DNA of 37,336 nt from Acidobacteriota bacterium (GTDB lineage: Bacteria; Acidobacteriota; Holophagae; Thermotomaculales; Thermotomaculaceae), in NCBI GenBank assembly GCA_013151025.1, contig JAADJC010000120.1:1-37336 (forward strand), given 5' to 3'. Positions within the stretch are counted from its first letter, which is position 1. Each line of letters opens with the position of its first letter. Under the pieces are notes generated by a model. It was given only the letters and a program-made list of their open reading frames with translations, had not been told where the DNA came from and searched no databases. Below are positions 7,618-14,468 of this stretch, piece after piece. The translations under genes were made by a program, and so were the position numbers.

Positions 7618-8562
7618 ATGAAGCATGTCGTGGTCATTACCGGCCCTACAGCCACGGGGAAATCAAAAACAGCCATGCAGTTGGCACTGAATCTGAACGG
7701 AGAAATTGTCAACGCGGACTCCATGCAGGTGTACAGGGGAATGGATATTGGTACGGCGAAGCCCAGTGAGGCGGATCGCCAGGCAGTGCCCCACCACTTG
7801 TACGACATCTGTGACCCCGGAGAACGCTTTTCTGCTGGAAGCTACCTGGCCCGGGCTGAGAAGATTATCCGTGATATTCTGAGCCGTGAGAAGTTGCCCA
7901 TTGTGGTCGGGGGTACCGGATTGTATTCCCGTGCATTGCTTACCGGTTTTTTCGATCAGCCGGAACTGGATCCTACTGTGGAGGATTGTCTGCTTACGAG
8001 TTACAATCAGGCGGGTCTTGAGTATCTGTACAGAATGCTGCAAAAAGTGGATGGGATTTTCTCACGGGGAATTTCTCCCAAAGATAAACAGCGAATTATC
8101 AGAGGCTTATCTTTTTATTTTTCTACAGGTGTGAAGCTCAGTAGTATGTGGGGGAAAACCCATTCACCACTTAAAGATCTGGATTTTATTGTAGTGGGTC
8201 TGACAGCGGAAAGAAGTGAGTTGTATGAAGTAATCAATCAGCGGGTGGATCGGATGATTGCTTCCGGACTTATCAATGAGGTTAAGGGATTGATGGAGAA
8301 GTATGGGGGGAAGGAGTATCATGCGTTCAAGGCGATTGGTTATCGGGAGATGATGCTGGTGGCCGAAGGAAAGGTGTCAATGGAAGATGCTGTGGAGCGT
8401 ATTAAGCGGAATACCCGAAGATTTGCAAAGCGACAGTTCACTTGGTTCAAGGGTCAGACTGTCCGGTGGTTTCAGGTTGACCCGCTGAAGGGGAAGATTC
8501 CGGTTGCAGAAATTTATAAATTCATTAATATTGAGATAAGAAAACGGGGAGAGGAAACATGA
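7618..8562 (+). CDS. miaA: tRNA dimethylallyltransferase
   Basis: Transfers the dimethylallyl group from DMAPP to A37 of tRNAs reading UNN codons. About 314 residues: P-loop GPTATGKS (residues 8-15), NADSMQVYRGMDIGTAKP with the catalytic Asp, HHLYDICDP, VVGGTGLYSRALL, and the tRNA-binding tail RIKRNTRRFAKRQFTWF are all intact. ATG at 7618 puts the P-loop at the family's usual distance from the start and has AAAGAGGG 7 nt upstream. ATG at 7597 (seven residues longer, AGGGG upstream) is a close alternative. The stop overlaps the hfq ATG, matching the widespread miaA-hfq order. Confidence 0.95.
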   Translation: MKHVVVITGPTATGKSKTAMQLALNLNGEIVNADSMQVYRGMDIGTAKPSEADRQAVPHHLYDICDPGERFSAGSYLARAEKIIRDILSREKLPIVVGGTGLYSRALLTGFFDQPELDPTVEDCLLTSYNQAGLEYLYRMLQKVDGIFSRGISPKDKQRIIRGLSFYFSTGVKLSSMWGKTHSPLKDLDFIVVGLTAERSELYEVINQRVDRMIASGLINEVKGLMEKYGGKEYHAFKAIGYREMMLVAEGKVSMEDAVERIKRNTRRFAKRQFTWFKGQTVRWFQVDPLKGKIPVAEIYKFINIEIRKRGEET

Positions 8563-8792
8563 TGGAATCAAAACCCGCACCCATCAATATTCAGGATGAT
8601 TTTCTGAATAGGATCCGAAAAGAAAAGCTGGGGATTCACATATTTTTAGTAAATGGAAAAAAACTTATAGGGAAAGTCAAGGCCTTTGACCGGTTCACGG
8701 TTCAGTTGGTGAATGGAAGTTCGGAACAGCTTGTTTTCAAGCACGCAATAGCCAGCATCATGATTGCCGGCCAGGGGACTCTACATGACTGA
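8559..8792 (+). CDS. hfq: RNA chaperone Hfq
   Basis: Hexameric Sm-like protein that pairs small RNAs with mRNAs. The 77 residues contain the RNA-face NIQDDFLNRIRKEK (Q and D at the proximal site), Sm1 VNGKKLIGKVKAFDRFTVQL and the Sm2 motif as FKHAI instead of the commoner YKHAI. There is no long C-terminal tail. The first ATG (8559) overlaps the miaA stop by 4 bp. The adjacent second ATG (8562) is equally possible. The next gene begins inside the hfq 3' end. Confidence 0.95.
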   Translation: MMESKPAPINIQDDFLNRIRKEKLGIHIFLVNGKKLIGKVKAFDRFTVQLVNGSSEQLVFKHAIASIMIAGQGTLHD

Positions 8793-9486
8793 GTTGAAGA
8801 AGCTGGAGCTCATTCGAAAAATTTTGATTTTTTCCGACCTGGAAGATGATAATCTGCGCGATATTCTTCATCATTGTCATGAGATAAATGTGGGTAAAGC
8901 CGAAGTAATCGTAAGTGAGAACACGCCTGGCGACGCCCTCTATGTGATTGTGGGGGGAGAAGTCAAAGTAACTATGATCTCCAATGAAGGGAAGGAAATT
9001 ATCCTTTCCACCCTGCAGGCCGGAGAGTTTTTTGGAGAAATGAGTCTACTGGACGGTTCAACCCGATCTGCAAATGTGATCAGTCTTTCTTCAAGTTCAT
9101 TATTAAAGTTGTCCCGGTCGGATTTTCTCAATCACATCCTGCCCAACCCGGACATTGCTGCCGGTATTCTGGCAGTACTTTCCCGGCGGCTCAGGGCCGC
9201 AAACGAGAGAATTATAAATCTTATCTCATTGGATGCATTTGATCGTCTGGCCCGTTACTTCCAGAAAGAAGCGGCGGCAAAAGGCCGGCCTTTGATTGAT
9301 GGGAGCGTAGTGTTTGATCGGCTGCCTCAGAGCGATATTGCAGCGACAATTGGAAGTTCCCGGGAAACCGTTACCCGGATGATTCGGGAAATGGTGGAAC
9401 TGGGCTATATTGCCGTTTCGGGGCGCAGCATTATTCTGAAACGGGATTATGATGAAAAATTATCTATTCGGCACGAGGAATCATGA
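8785..9486 (+). CDS. Crp/Fnr-family transcriptional regulator
   Basis: 233 residues. The N-terminal cyclic-nucleotide-binding beta-roll spans about residues 20-125, with the phosphate-binding cassette GEFFGEMSLLDGSTRSANV (G-E-x-S-x-L ... R-S-A). A dimerisation helix follows, then a C-terminal winged helix-turn-helix about 160-225 (LPQSDIAATIGSSRETVTRM). The R-S-A cassette suggests cyclic-nucleotide binding. The single Cys argues against an Fnr-type iron-sulfur cluster. I chose ATG 8785 over an upstream TTG at 8764 because CCAGGGGA precedes it at good spacing. It overlaps hfq by 8 bp and the pilZ-domain gene by 4 bp, so the set is transcribed together. Ligand and targets unknown. Confidence 0.88.
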   Translation: MTELKKLELIRKILIFSDLEDDNLRDILHHCHEINVGKAEVIVSENTPGDALYVIVGGEVKVTMISNEGKEIILSTLQAGEFFGEMSLLDGSTRSANVISLSSSSLLKLSRSDFLNHILPNPDIAAGILAVLSRRLRAANERIINLISLDAFDRLARYFQKEAAAKGRPLIDGSVVFDRLPQSDIAATIGSSRETVTRMIREMVELGYIAVSGRSIILKRDYDEKLSIRHEES

Positions 9487-9860
9487 AACAAGAATACTCA
9501 AATAAGCGAGCTTGCGTCCGTCTGGATTCTCAGATTCAGGTGGATTTTTCTCTGGACGATGAAGTCAGCATCCTCTATTCATACAACCTTAGCCAGGAGG
9601 GCATGTTTCTGGAAACAGTGTGTCCCTACCCGGAAGGGACGCGGTTCGCGTTGCGGTTCAACCTTCCGGATTCCTCCAAAACAATTCACTCAGTAGTGGA
9701 AGTGGTATACAGCCTGGAAGAAACTCAGGATGAAGGGGACTGGCAGCTCCCGGGCATGGGGGTTCATTTTGTTGCGCTGGATCTTGACGATCGTGAACTG
9801 ATTGCGAAATTTCTCAGTGAAGACGGGCAATCCTCCAGAAGGCTGCCGACCGAAGAATAG
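9483..9860 (+). CDS. PilZ-domain protein (predicted c-di-GMP receptor)
   Basis: 125 residues forming a single PilZ domain. The c-di-GMP-binding RxxxR motif is present as R-A-C-V-R (residues 9-13), and the (D/N)xSxxG motif as N-L-S-Q-E-G (about 36-41). Both are intact, so it probably binds c-di-GMP. It overlaps the Crp-family gene by 4 bp, and the two may form a nucleotide-signalling pair. A role in pilus control is plausible because a pil cluster lies about 4.6 kb downstream, but this is inference. Confidence 0.85.
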   Translation: MKQEYSNKRACVRLDSQIQVDFSLDDEVSILYSYNLSQEGMFLETVCPYPEGTRFALRFNLPDSSKTIHSVVEVVYSLEETQDEGDWQLPGMGVHFVALDLDDRELIAKFLSEDGQSSRRLPTEE

Positions 9861-9866
9861 CCATCC

Positions 9867-10358
9867 TCAGTCTGTGAATTCTCCATAGAGTTTTGTGGTA
9901 TCAATTTTCTTCTCGGTCGCTGTTTCTTTGCCTTTCCAGAAGACCATGGCATTCAGCATTCTCTTCAACATTCCTGGTCTGTTTTTTTCCTGTACAGGCC
10001 GGGTGGTTTCTGAATATTTGAGAGCAGAAAATACAATTGCCGTCTCATTTTTATCAGGTGAATAGGAAATGTCCCGGACCGGTTGACTGAAGATGTACCA
10101 GTTGGAAACAATGCTGATATTGTGTTTTCCAGGTTTCATGTTGTGTATCTGGAGGAGTTGTCCAGTTCCCGGTGCAACGACAGGAACCCGGGTGCCGTCA
10201 ATAGAGAGGACAAAGGGGTGTTTCATTTTCCTTGAAAAGTACATGACCAGAGTGTGGTTTTTAACGCCGATCTGTTGCATCTCGTTAACTTTTAGCGGAC
10301 CACAGGCTGTTGAGGAAAGTACGGCAACAAATAAGATCAACACGATATGTTTTTTCAC
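9867..10358 (-). CDS. Putative lipoprotein
   Basis: 163 residues with an N-terminal KKH, a hydrophobic core (IVLILFVAVL) and a lipobox-like SSTAC, so probably a lipoprotein. The mature part is mostly beta (TRVPVVAPGTGQLLQIHNMKPGKHNISIV), resembling a small carbohydrate- or peptidase-regulatory-type beta domain, and ends in a charged tail. I prefer the GTG start at 10358 because GGAGGTG lies just upstream on the minus strand. An ATG at 10379 would add seven residues in front of the signal peptide. It converges on the pilZ gene with 6 bp between stops. No family recognised. Confidence 0.6.
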   Translation of the reverse strand: MKKHIVLILFVAVLSSTACGPLKVNEMQQIGVKNHTLVMYFSRKMKHPFVLSIDGTRVPVVAPGTGQLLQIHNMKPGKHNISIVSNWYIFSQPVRDISYSPDKNETAIVFSALKYSETTRPVQEKNRPGMLKRMLNAMVFWKGKETATEKKIDTTKLYGEFTD

Positions 10359-10413
10359 GGTCACCTCCATGACTGGCAATATAGCACAGCACTCTCATCT
10401 TGTAAATCAGGGA

Positions 10414-10469
10414 GGCTGCACCTGCAGTGCAAGTGCAGCCGTGGATAGCGAATAGTGAATGGTACAGAA
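10414..10469 (+). repeat. Hairpin plus GTGGATAG dispersed element (copy 2)
   Basis: 8-bp stem GGCTGCAC/GTGCAGCC (10414-10421 with 10433-10440, 11-nt loop containing CTGCAG) followed directly by GTGGATAG and a tail of AATAGTGAATGG type. The tail matches the minus-strand copy at 28129-28101 at 25 of 29 positions by my alignment. Confidence 0.55.
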
Positions 10470-10822
10470 AATGGGGTAAGGTCAGGCCAATCTTTTGATT
10501 TTCCATCACGCACCGGTATTTTCACATTCACTGTTTGTGTCCCGCAGGCACCGAACGGAACCGGAACTTCGTCAGTCGCAACCGCATGGTTAGCTCTTTC
10601 TTGTCCCGTCCCCGTTTGGCATCCGGACGCCCAATCCGCGCGTCCCTCAATTCGATTTGTCGAATTGAAAGATTACGCCTTTGGCTCCCGGAAAAGAAAA
10701 AAAGACAAGGGATAGCCAACTCTCTGATTTTCCCCTCACGCACATTCACTCGCACTTACACTACCTGCGGGAGCAGGTTCTGAATTTACTTGAGGGGCAT
10801 TTTCGGGTATACTTCACGGGAC
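10470..10822. other. Structured noncoding stretch with internal repeat
   Basis: No convincing gene. An approximate direct repeat, GCCAA-(N)5-TGATTTTCC followed by TCACGCAC, occurs near 10488 and 10717. Between the copies lie an 8-bp hairpin CAATTCGA-TTTG-TCGAATTG (10648-10667) and a 6-bp stem GGACGC/GCGTCC (10625-10645). 10740-10765 is a degenerate hexamer tract (TTCACT, CGCACT, TACACT). The short overlapping ORFs here share no recognisable protein features. Confidence 0.4.
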
Positions 10823-11551
10823 ATGAAAAAGGCGTTGATTGTTGCAGGTTTTGTTGTTCTGGCAGGTCTCGTATTTGCTGCAGGCCTTTGGTTTACATTG
10901 GTTTCGGCTGTACGAGGGGGAGTTGTGACTGTCCCGGATGTGACTGGTGTGCCGATGACTGTCGCACAGCGGCGGCTGGAGCAGGCGGGGCTCCATGGGA
11001 CAGCCGGGGAAACGCAAACCGTCTATTCGGATTTTGTAAAGCTGGGTGGAGTGGCAATCCAGGACCCTGCAGCAGGTAGTCTGGTAAAGCCCGCGAGAGT
11101 TGTGGACCTTGTGTTAAGCCGTGGTTCCAAACGGGAAGTAATCCCGGATCTGACCGGTCTCACTCTTTCCGATGCAGCGGAGATGATCAGCAAGTATCAG
11201 TTGAGGCTGACAGGTGTAGCCAGGGCGTTTGACAGGCGGCCACAGGGGACTGTGGTTTCTCAGGCGCCGACGCCGGGAAGTTCTGGAATTGTAGACAATC
11301 GTGTTAAGCTTCTGGTCAGCCGTGGAGATAAACCAAGACAGTTGCTGATGCCGGATTTCAGGGGCCAGTTACTGGTCAGTGTTGAGAAAGACCTGACCCA
11401 TCGGGGAATTCGCTTTGTGGTTAAAACATTTGCCAACCAGATTGAGGATGAAAATGTCCTTTTTGTGAAGGATCAGTATCCCCTGCCTGGTTTCAAGGCC
11501 TTAACCGAGCAGACTGTAACGCTGCAGGTTGTGGAAAGGGAGGCATTTTGA
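10823..11551 (+). CDS. Membrane-anchored protein with three PASTA domains
   Basis: 242 residues: a short cytoplasmic MKK, one transmembrane helix (ALIVAGFVVLAGLVFAAGLWF), then three PASTA repeats starting at VTVPDVTG, REVIPDLTG and LLMPDFRG, each with the typical xVPDxxG-xxxxxAxxxL pattern. It faces the periplasm. PASTA domains bind peptidoglycan fragments or partner proteins, but here there is no attached Ser/Thr kinase or transpeptidase. ATG 10823 places a lysine-flanked helix at the N terminus. TTG 10790 is less likely. The stop overlaps the rpe start by 4 bp, reminiscent of the prkC-rsgA-rpe neighbourhood of Firmicutes. Confidence 0.8.
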   Translation: MKKALIVAGFVVLAGLVFAAGLWFTLVSAVRGGVVTVPDVTGVPMTVAQRRLEQAGLHGTAGETQTVYSDFVKLGGVAIQDPAAGSLVKPARVVDLVLSRGSKREVIPDLTGLTLSDAAEMISKYQLRLTGVARAFDRRPQGTVVSQAPTPGSSGIVDNRVKLLVSRGDKPRQLLMPDFRGQLLVSVEKDLTHRGIRFVVKTFANQIEDENVLFVKDQYPLPGFKALTEQTVTLQVVEREAF

Positions 11552-12208
11552 AGCTGATTTCACCATCCATCCTTTCGGCGGATTTTACCCGTCTTGGAGA
11601 ACAGCTGAATGCGCTGTTGTCTGAGGGGATGGAATATGTCCATGTGGATGTTATGGACGGACATTTTGTACCCAATATCACCATTGGTCCCATGGTTTGT
11701 GATGCGGTAAAGCAAGCAGTCCCAAAGGCAAAAATGGATGTCCACCTGATGATAGAAAATCCCGGTGATTACATTGATGCGTTTGCAAAGACCAATCCGG
11801 AAATTATTTACGTTCATGTGGAAGCAACGTATCATCTGGACAGGCTTGTGAGTCAGATTAAGCAAAAGGGAATCCGGGCCGGTGTCGTGCTGAACCCGGC
11901 GTCTCCTCTCTCTCTCCTGGAAGAAATTTTGCCTGCTGTGGACGCTGTTTTGATTATGTCGGTGAATCCCGGTTTTGGCGGTCAATCGTTTATTCCGCAT
12001 TCTCTGGACAAAATTCGCCGTCTTGATGAATTGCGGAGAGCCCGGAACCTTTCATTTATTATTGCCGTTGATGGTGGTATTACGTTGGAAAATACTTCTG
12101 AAATTGCTGGCCGGGGCCAATCTAATGGTGGCCGGATCTGCTGTTTTTCGTGGAGATCCCGGAATGAATTTCAGAAAATTAACAGAGATCTTAAATAGAA
12201 CGAGGTGA
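11548..12208 (+). CDS. rpe: Ribulose-phosphate 3-epimerase, frameshifted near its 3' end
   Basis: Interconverts ribulose-5-P and xylulose-5-P in the pentose-phosphate pathway. SPSILSADF, HVDVMDGHFVPN (first catalytic Asp), DVHLMIENP, MSVNPGFGGQSF and VDGGI (second catalytic Asp) are all intact. After ENTSEIA the TTG-started frame drifts into non-family sequence and stops at 12198. The +1 frame from 12110 instead continues as AGANLMVAGSAVFRGDPG and stops at 12208, 3 bp before bamD. The break lies at about 12106-12118, in a GGCCGGGGCC-type run, and equals one extra base or two missing ones. The frame-0 product would lack the GSAVF phosphate-binding loop. This is either a real mutation or a sequencing/assembly error. 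The TTG start has AAAGGGAGG upstream and overlaps the previous stop. Confidence 0.88.
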
Positions 12209-12211
12209 TAC

Positions 12212-13105
12212 ATGCGCAGATTATTGCTGGTTTTTCTTTCCCTTTTGCTGGTAATGGGAGGATGCAGGAAGAAGGTTGATTCGAAACTCTGGACCGGTGG
12301 AAAACAAGTGCCGGTTTCTCAGGTTTATCAAAAGGGGCTGACGTATTTGTCTGATGGGAAATATGCAAAAGCCAGGCAGTATTTTCAGTTGATAATTGAC
12401 AATGCGGCGAATTCAAAAGAATTTTCCAGGGCTAAACTGGGCATTGCAGATGCCGAGTTTTTTGACCTGGAAAAAGGGGCCGGGGATGCCCTCGCCGATT
12501 ACCAATCATATCTGGTGTATTTTCCGAGAGACAAAGAGGCCCCCTACGCTCAATATATGGTGGGCATGTGCTATTACTCACAGATTTCAAGTCCGGACAG
12601 AGACCAGTCTTTTTCTCATCAGGCGATTGAGGCATTTGAAAAGCTTCGCCAGAAGTACCCGGCTTCCCCGTACAGTCAGCTCAGTGAGGAAAAAATCAAG
12701 GCATGCTGGCAGAGGTTGGCGCAGCACGAATTTGATGTGGGCGTTTTTTATTACAAGGCCAGAAGTTATGTTGCTTCGTCCAGAAGGTTTGAATACCTGT
12801 TGGATCACTATCTCAGCTATCTCAACGACCAGGAAAAAGAACAGACCTACTATTTTTACGGACGATCTCAATTTGAGATGACAAAATATGACAAAGCAGC
12901 GCGATATTATCGGCTTTTGCTGAAAGACTTTCCCAACACGCTATACCATGATCAGGTATCTTCAGAGTTGGCTGACATCGATAGCGGTAAGCTGGAGAAG
13001 GAAAAAAAGAAAAAGATTGAAAAGTTCCTGAAGAAGCACAATATCAAGGCTAACCCGAAGAAGAAGTCGGAGGAACCAGAAAAGGAAGGCCAACTGGACA
13101 AGTAA
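12212..13105 (+). CDS. bamD: Outer membrane assembly lipoprotein BamD
   Basis: Periplasmic lipoprotein of the BAM complex that inserts beta-barrel proteins into the outer membrane. The 297 residues start with a type II signal peptide and lipobox VMGGC (lipidated C18). Five TPR-like helical repeats follow, including QVYQKGLTYLSDGKYAKARQYF and the BamD hallmark SSPDRDQSFSHQAIEAF. The lysine/glutamate-rich tail (about residues 260-297) is longer than in E. coli BamD (about 245 residues). GAGGTGA precedes the ATG. It is 3 bp from rpe and 21 bp from the next gene. It shows that the organism has an outer membrane. Confidence 0.9.
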   Translation: MRRLLLVFLSLLLVMGGCRKKVDSKLWTGGKQVPVSQVYQKGLTYLSDGKYAKARQYFQLIIDNAANSKEFSRAKLGIADAEFFDLEKGAGDALADYQSYLVYFPRDKEAPYAQYMVGMCYYSQISSPDRDQSFSHQAIEAFEKLRQKYPASPYSQLSEEKIKACWQRLAQHEFDVGVFYYKARSYVASSRRFEYLLDHYLSYLNDQEKEQTYYFYGRSQFEMTKYDKAARYYRLLLKDFPNTLYHDQVSSELADIDSGKLEKEKKKKIEKFLKKHNIKANPKKKSEEPEKEGQLDK

Positions 13106-13126
13106 TGGCGGTTTCAGGAGAAAATA

Positions 13127-14308
13127 ATGATTGAGTTTGTGGATTTTGCCCGGGTGGAGTACTTGCTACAACCCGAAGAAAAGATGGTCTATGAGACGGT
13201 GCATGGCTTTGTTCAGGACCGGGTAAAACCGGATGTTGCCATTCACTTTGAGGCCGGCACTTTTCCCATCCATCTGGTGAGAGAAATGGGTGAGCTGGGC
13301 TTTCTCGGCCCCACGCTACAGGAATATGGTGGTGCCGGTTTATCCAGTGTTGCGTATGGGCTGATTAACCAGGAGCTGGAACGGGGAGACAGTGGTCTCA
13401 GGAGTTTCGCATCTGTTCAAAGCTCGCTGGTAATTTATCCCATCCATGCTTTCGGTTCTGACGAGCAGAAGAGGCGATTTCTTCCAAAACTGATTCAAGG
13501 CAAAAGTATCGGCTGTTTCGGATTGACTGAACCTGATTTCGGTTCCAATCCCGGTGGTATGAGAACCCGGGCAGTAAAAGCCGGAAAACACTGGATACTC
13601 AATGGCACAAAAATGTGGATTACCAACGGTTCCATAGCTGATGTCGCAGTGGTATGGGCAGTCACAGAAGACGGGGTTCGTGGATTTCTGGTGGAAAAAG
13701 GAATGAAGGGTTTTTCCGCCCCTGAAATTAAACACAAAATGAGCCTTCGTGCTTCTGTAACTTCAGAGCTGATTTTCGAGGACGTTGAGGTGCCGGATGA
13801 GAATTGCCTGCCGGGGGCATTGGGATTGAAATATCCCCTGATGTGTTTGACCCAGGCACGCTATGGGATTGGATGGGGCGCATTGGGGGCCGCAATGGAC
13901 TGTTATGACACTGCTGTGGAGTATGCGAAATCCCGGATTCAGTTTGATGTTCCCATTGCCCGTTTCCAACTGGTGCAGGTCAAGCTGGCAAAAATGCTGA
14001 CAGAGATGACCAAAGGGCAACTTCTGGCGCTCCAGATTGGCAGGCTGAAGGATGAAAATCAGGCGAAGCATTACCAGATATCCATGTTGAAGATGAATAA
14101 TGTGAGTGTGGCGCTGGATATTGCCCGGGAAGCCCGGGACATTCTGGGCGCCAATGGGATTTCCCTTGAGTATCCGGTTTTTCGCCATATGTGTAATCTG
14201 GAGTCGGTCAAAACCTATGAGGGCACTCAAGATATTCATGCCCTGATTCTGGGCAATCATATTACCGGGATTTCAGCGTTTGAACCTGGGGGCTCAGGAA
14301 AAAATTAA
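13127..14308 (+). CDS. Acyl-CoA dehydrogenase, glutaryl-CoA dehydrogenase type
   Basis: FAD-dependent enzyme of 393 residues, full length for the family. Motifs: GCFGLTEPDFGSNPGGM (FAD/substrate loop, about 139-155), WITNGSIADVAVVWA, the SFASVQSSL segment typical of glutaryl-CoA dehydrogenase, and KTYEGTQDIHALILG carrying the catalytic base E365. These point to glutaryl-CoA dehydrogenase, which converts glutaryl-CoA to crotonyl-CoA (or, in non-decarboxylating anaerobes, to glutaconyl-CoA). Which of the two cannot be read from the sequence. ETF genes are not nearby. It is the last gene of the PASTA-rpe-bamD run. Confidence 0.85.
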   Translation: MIEFVDFARVEYLLQPEEKMVYETVHGFVQDRVKPDVAIHFEAGTFPIHLVREMGELGFLGPTLQEYGGAGLSSVAYGLINQELERGDSGLRSFASVQSSLVIYPIHAFGSDEQKRRFLPKLIQGKSIGCFGLTEPDFGSNPGGMRTRAVKAGKHWILNGTKMWITNGSIADVAVVWAVTEDGVRGFLVEKGMKGFSAPEIKHKMSLRASVTSELIFEDVEVPDENCLPGALGLKYPLMCLTQARYGIGWGALGAAMDCYDTAVEYAKSRIQFDVPIARFQLVQVKLAKMLTEMTKGQLLALQIGRLKDENQAKHYQISMLKMNNVSVALDIAREARDILGANGISLEYPVFRHMCNLESVKTYEGTQDIHALILGNHITGISAFEPGGSGKN

Positions 14309-14405
14309 GCATTCCAGGAAAGGTCAAAATTTTTATTTTCTTTTCCCGGTGATTGATGAAGGAGCATTTTTCCATCCCATTGGTAGTTTGTCTCAAATAA
14401 AGAGG

Positions 14406-14434
14406 TTGACATTTCTAGTTTGCTTTTTTAAGCT
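14406..14434 (+). promoter_or_regulatory. Predicted promoter of the pil cluster
   Basis: Consensus TTGACA (14406-14411), 17-bp spacer, TAAGCT (14429-14434, three of six -10 matches) in an AT-rich 160-bp gap ahead of pilB. No sigma-54 TGGCAC-N5-TTGC box was seen there. Confidence 0.4.
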
Positions 14435-14468
14435 GTTAATAAATAAAAGGAAGCAGGTGTGAAAACCG

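Noticed and set aside
10528-10783. Short overlapping ORFs on both strands, considered as a decayed gene
   Set aside because: No recognisable motif, no ribosome-binding site and the region is dominated by hairpins and repeats.
14280-14462. 60-residue ORF between the acyl-CoA dehydrogenase and pilB
   Set aside because: Overlaps the end of the dehydrogenase and the predicted pil promoter, with no ribosome-binding site or family features.
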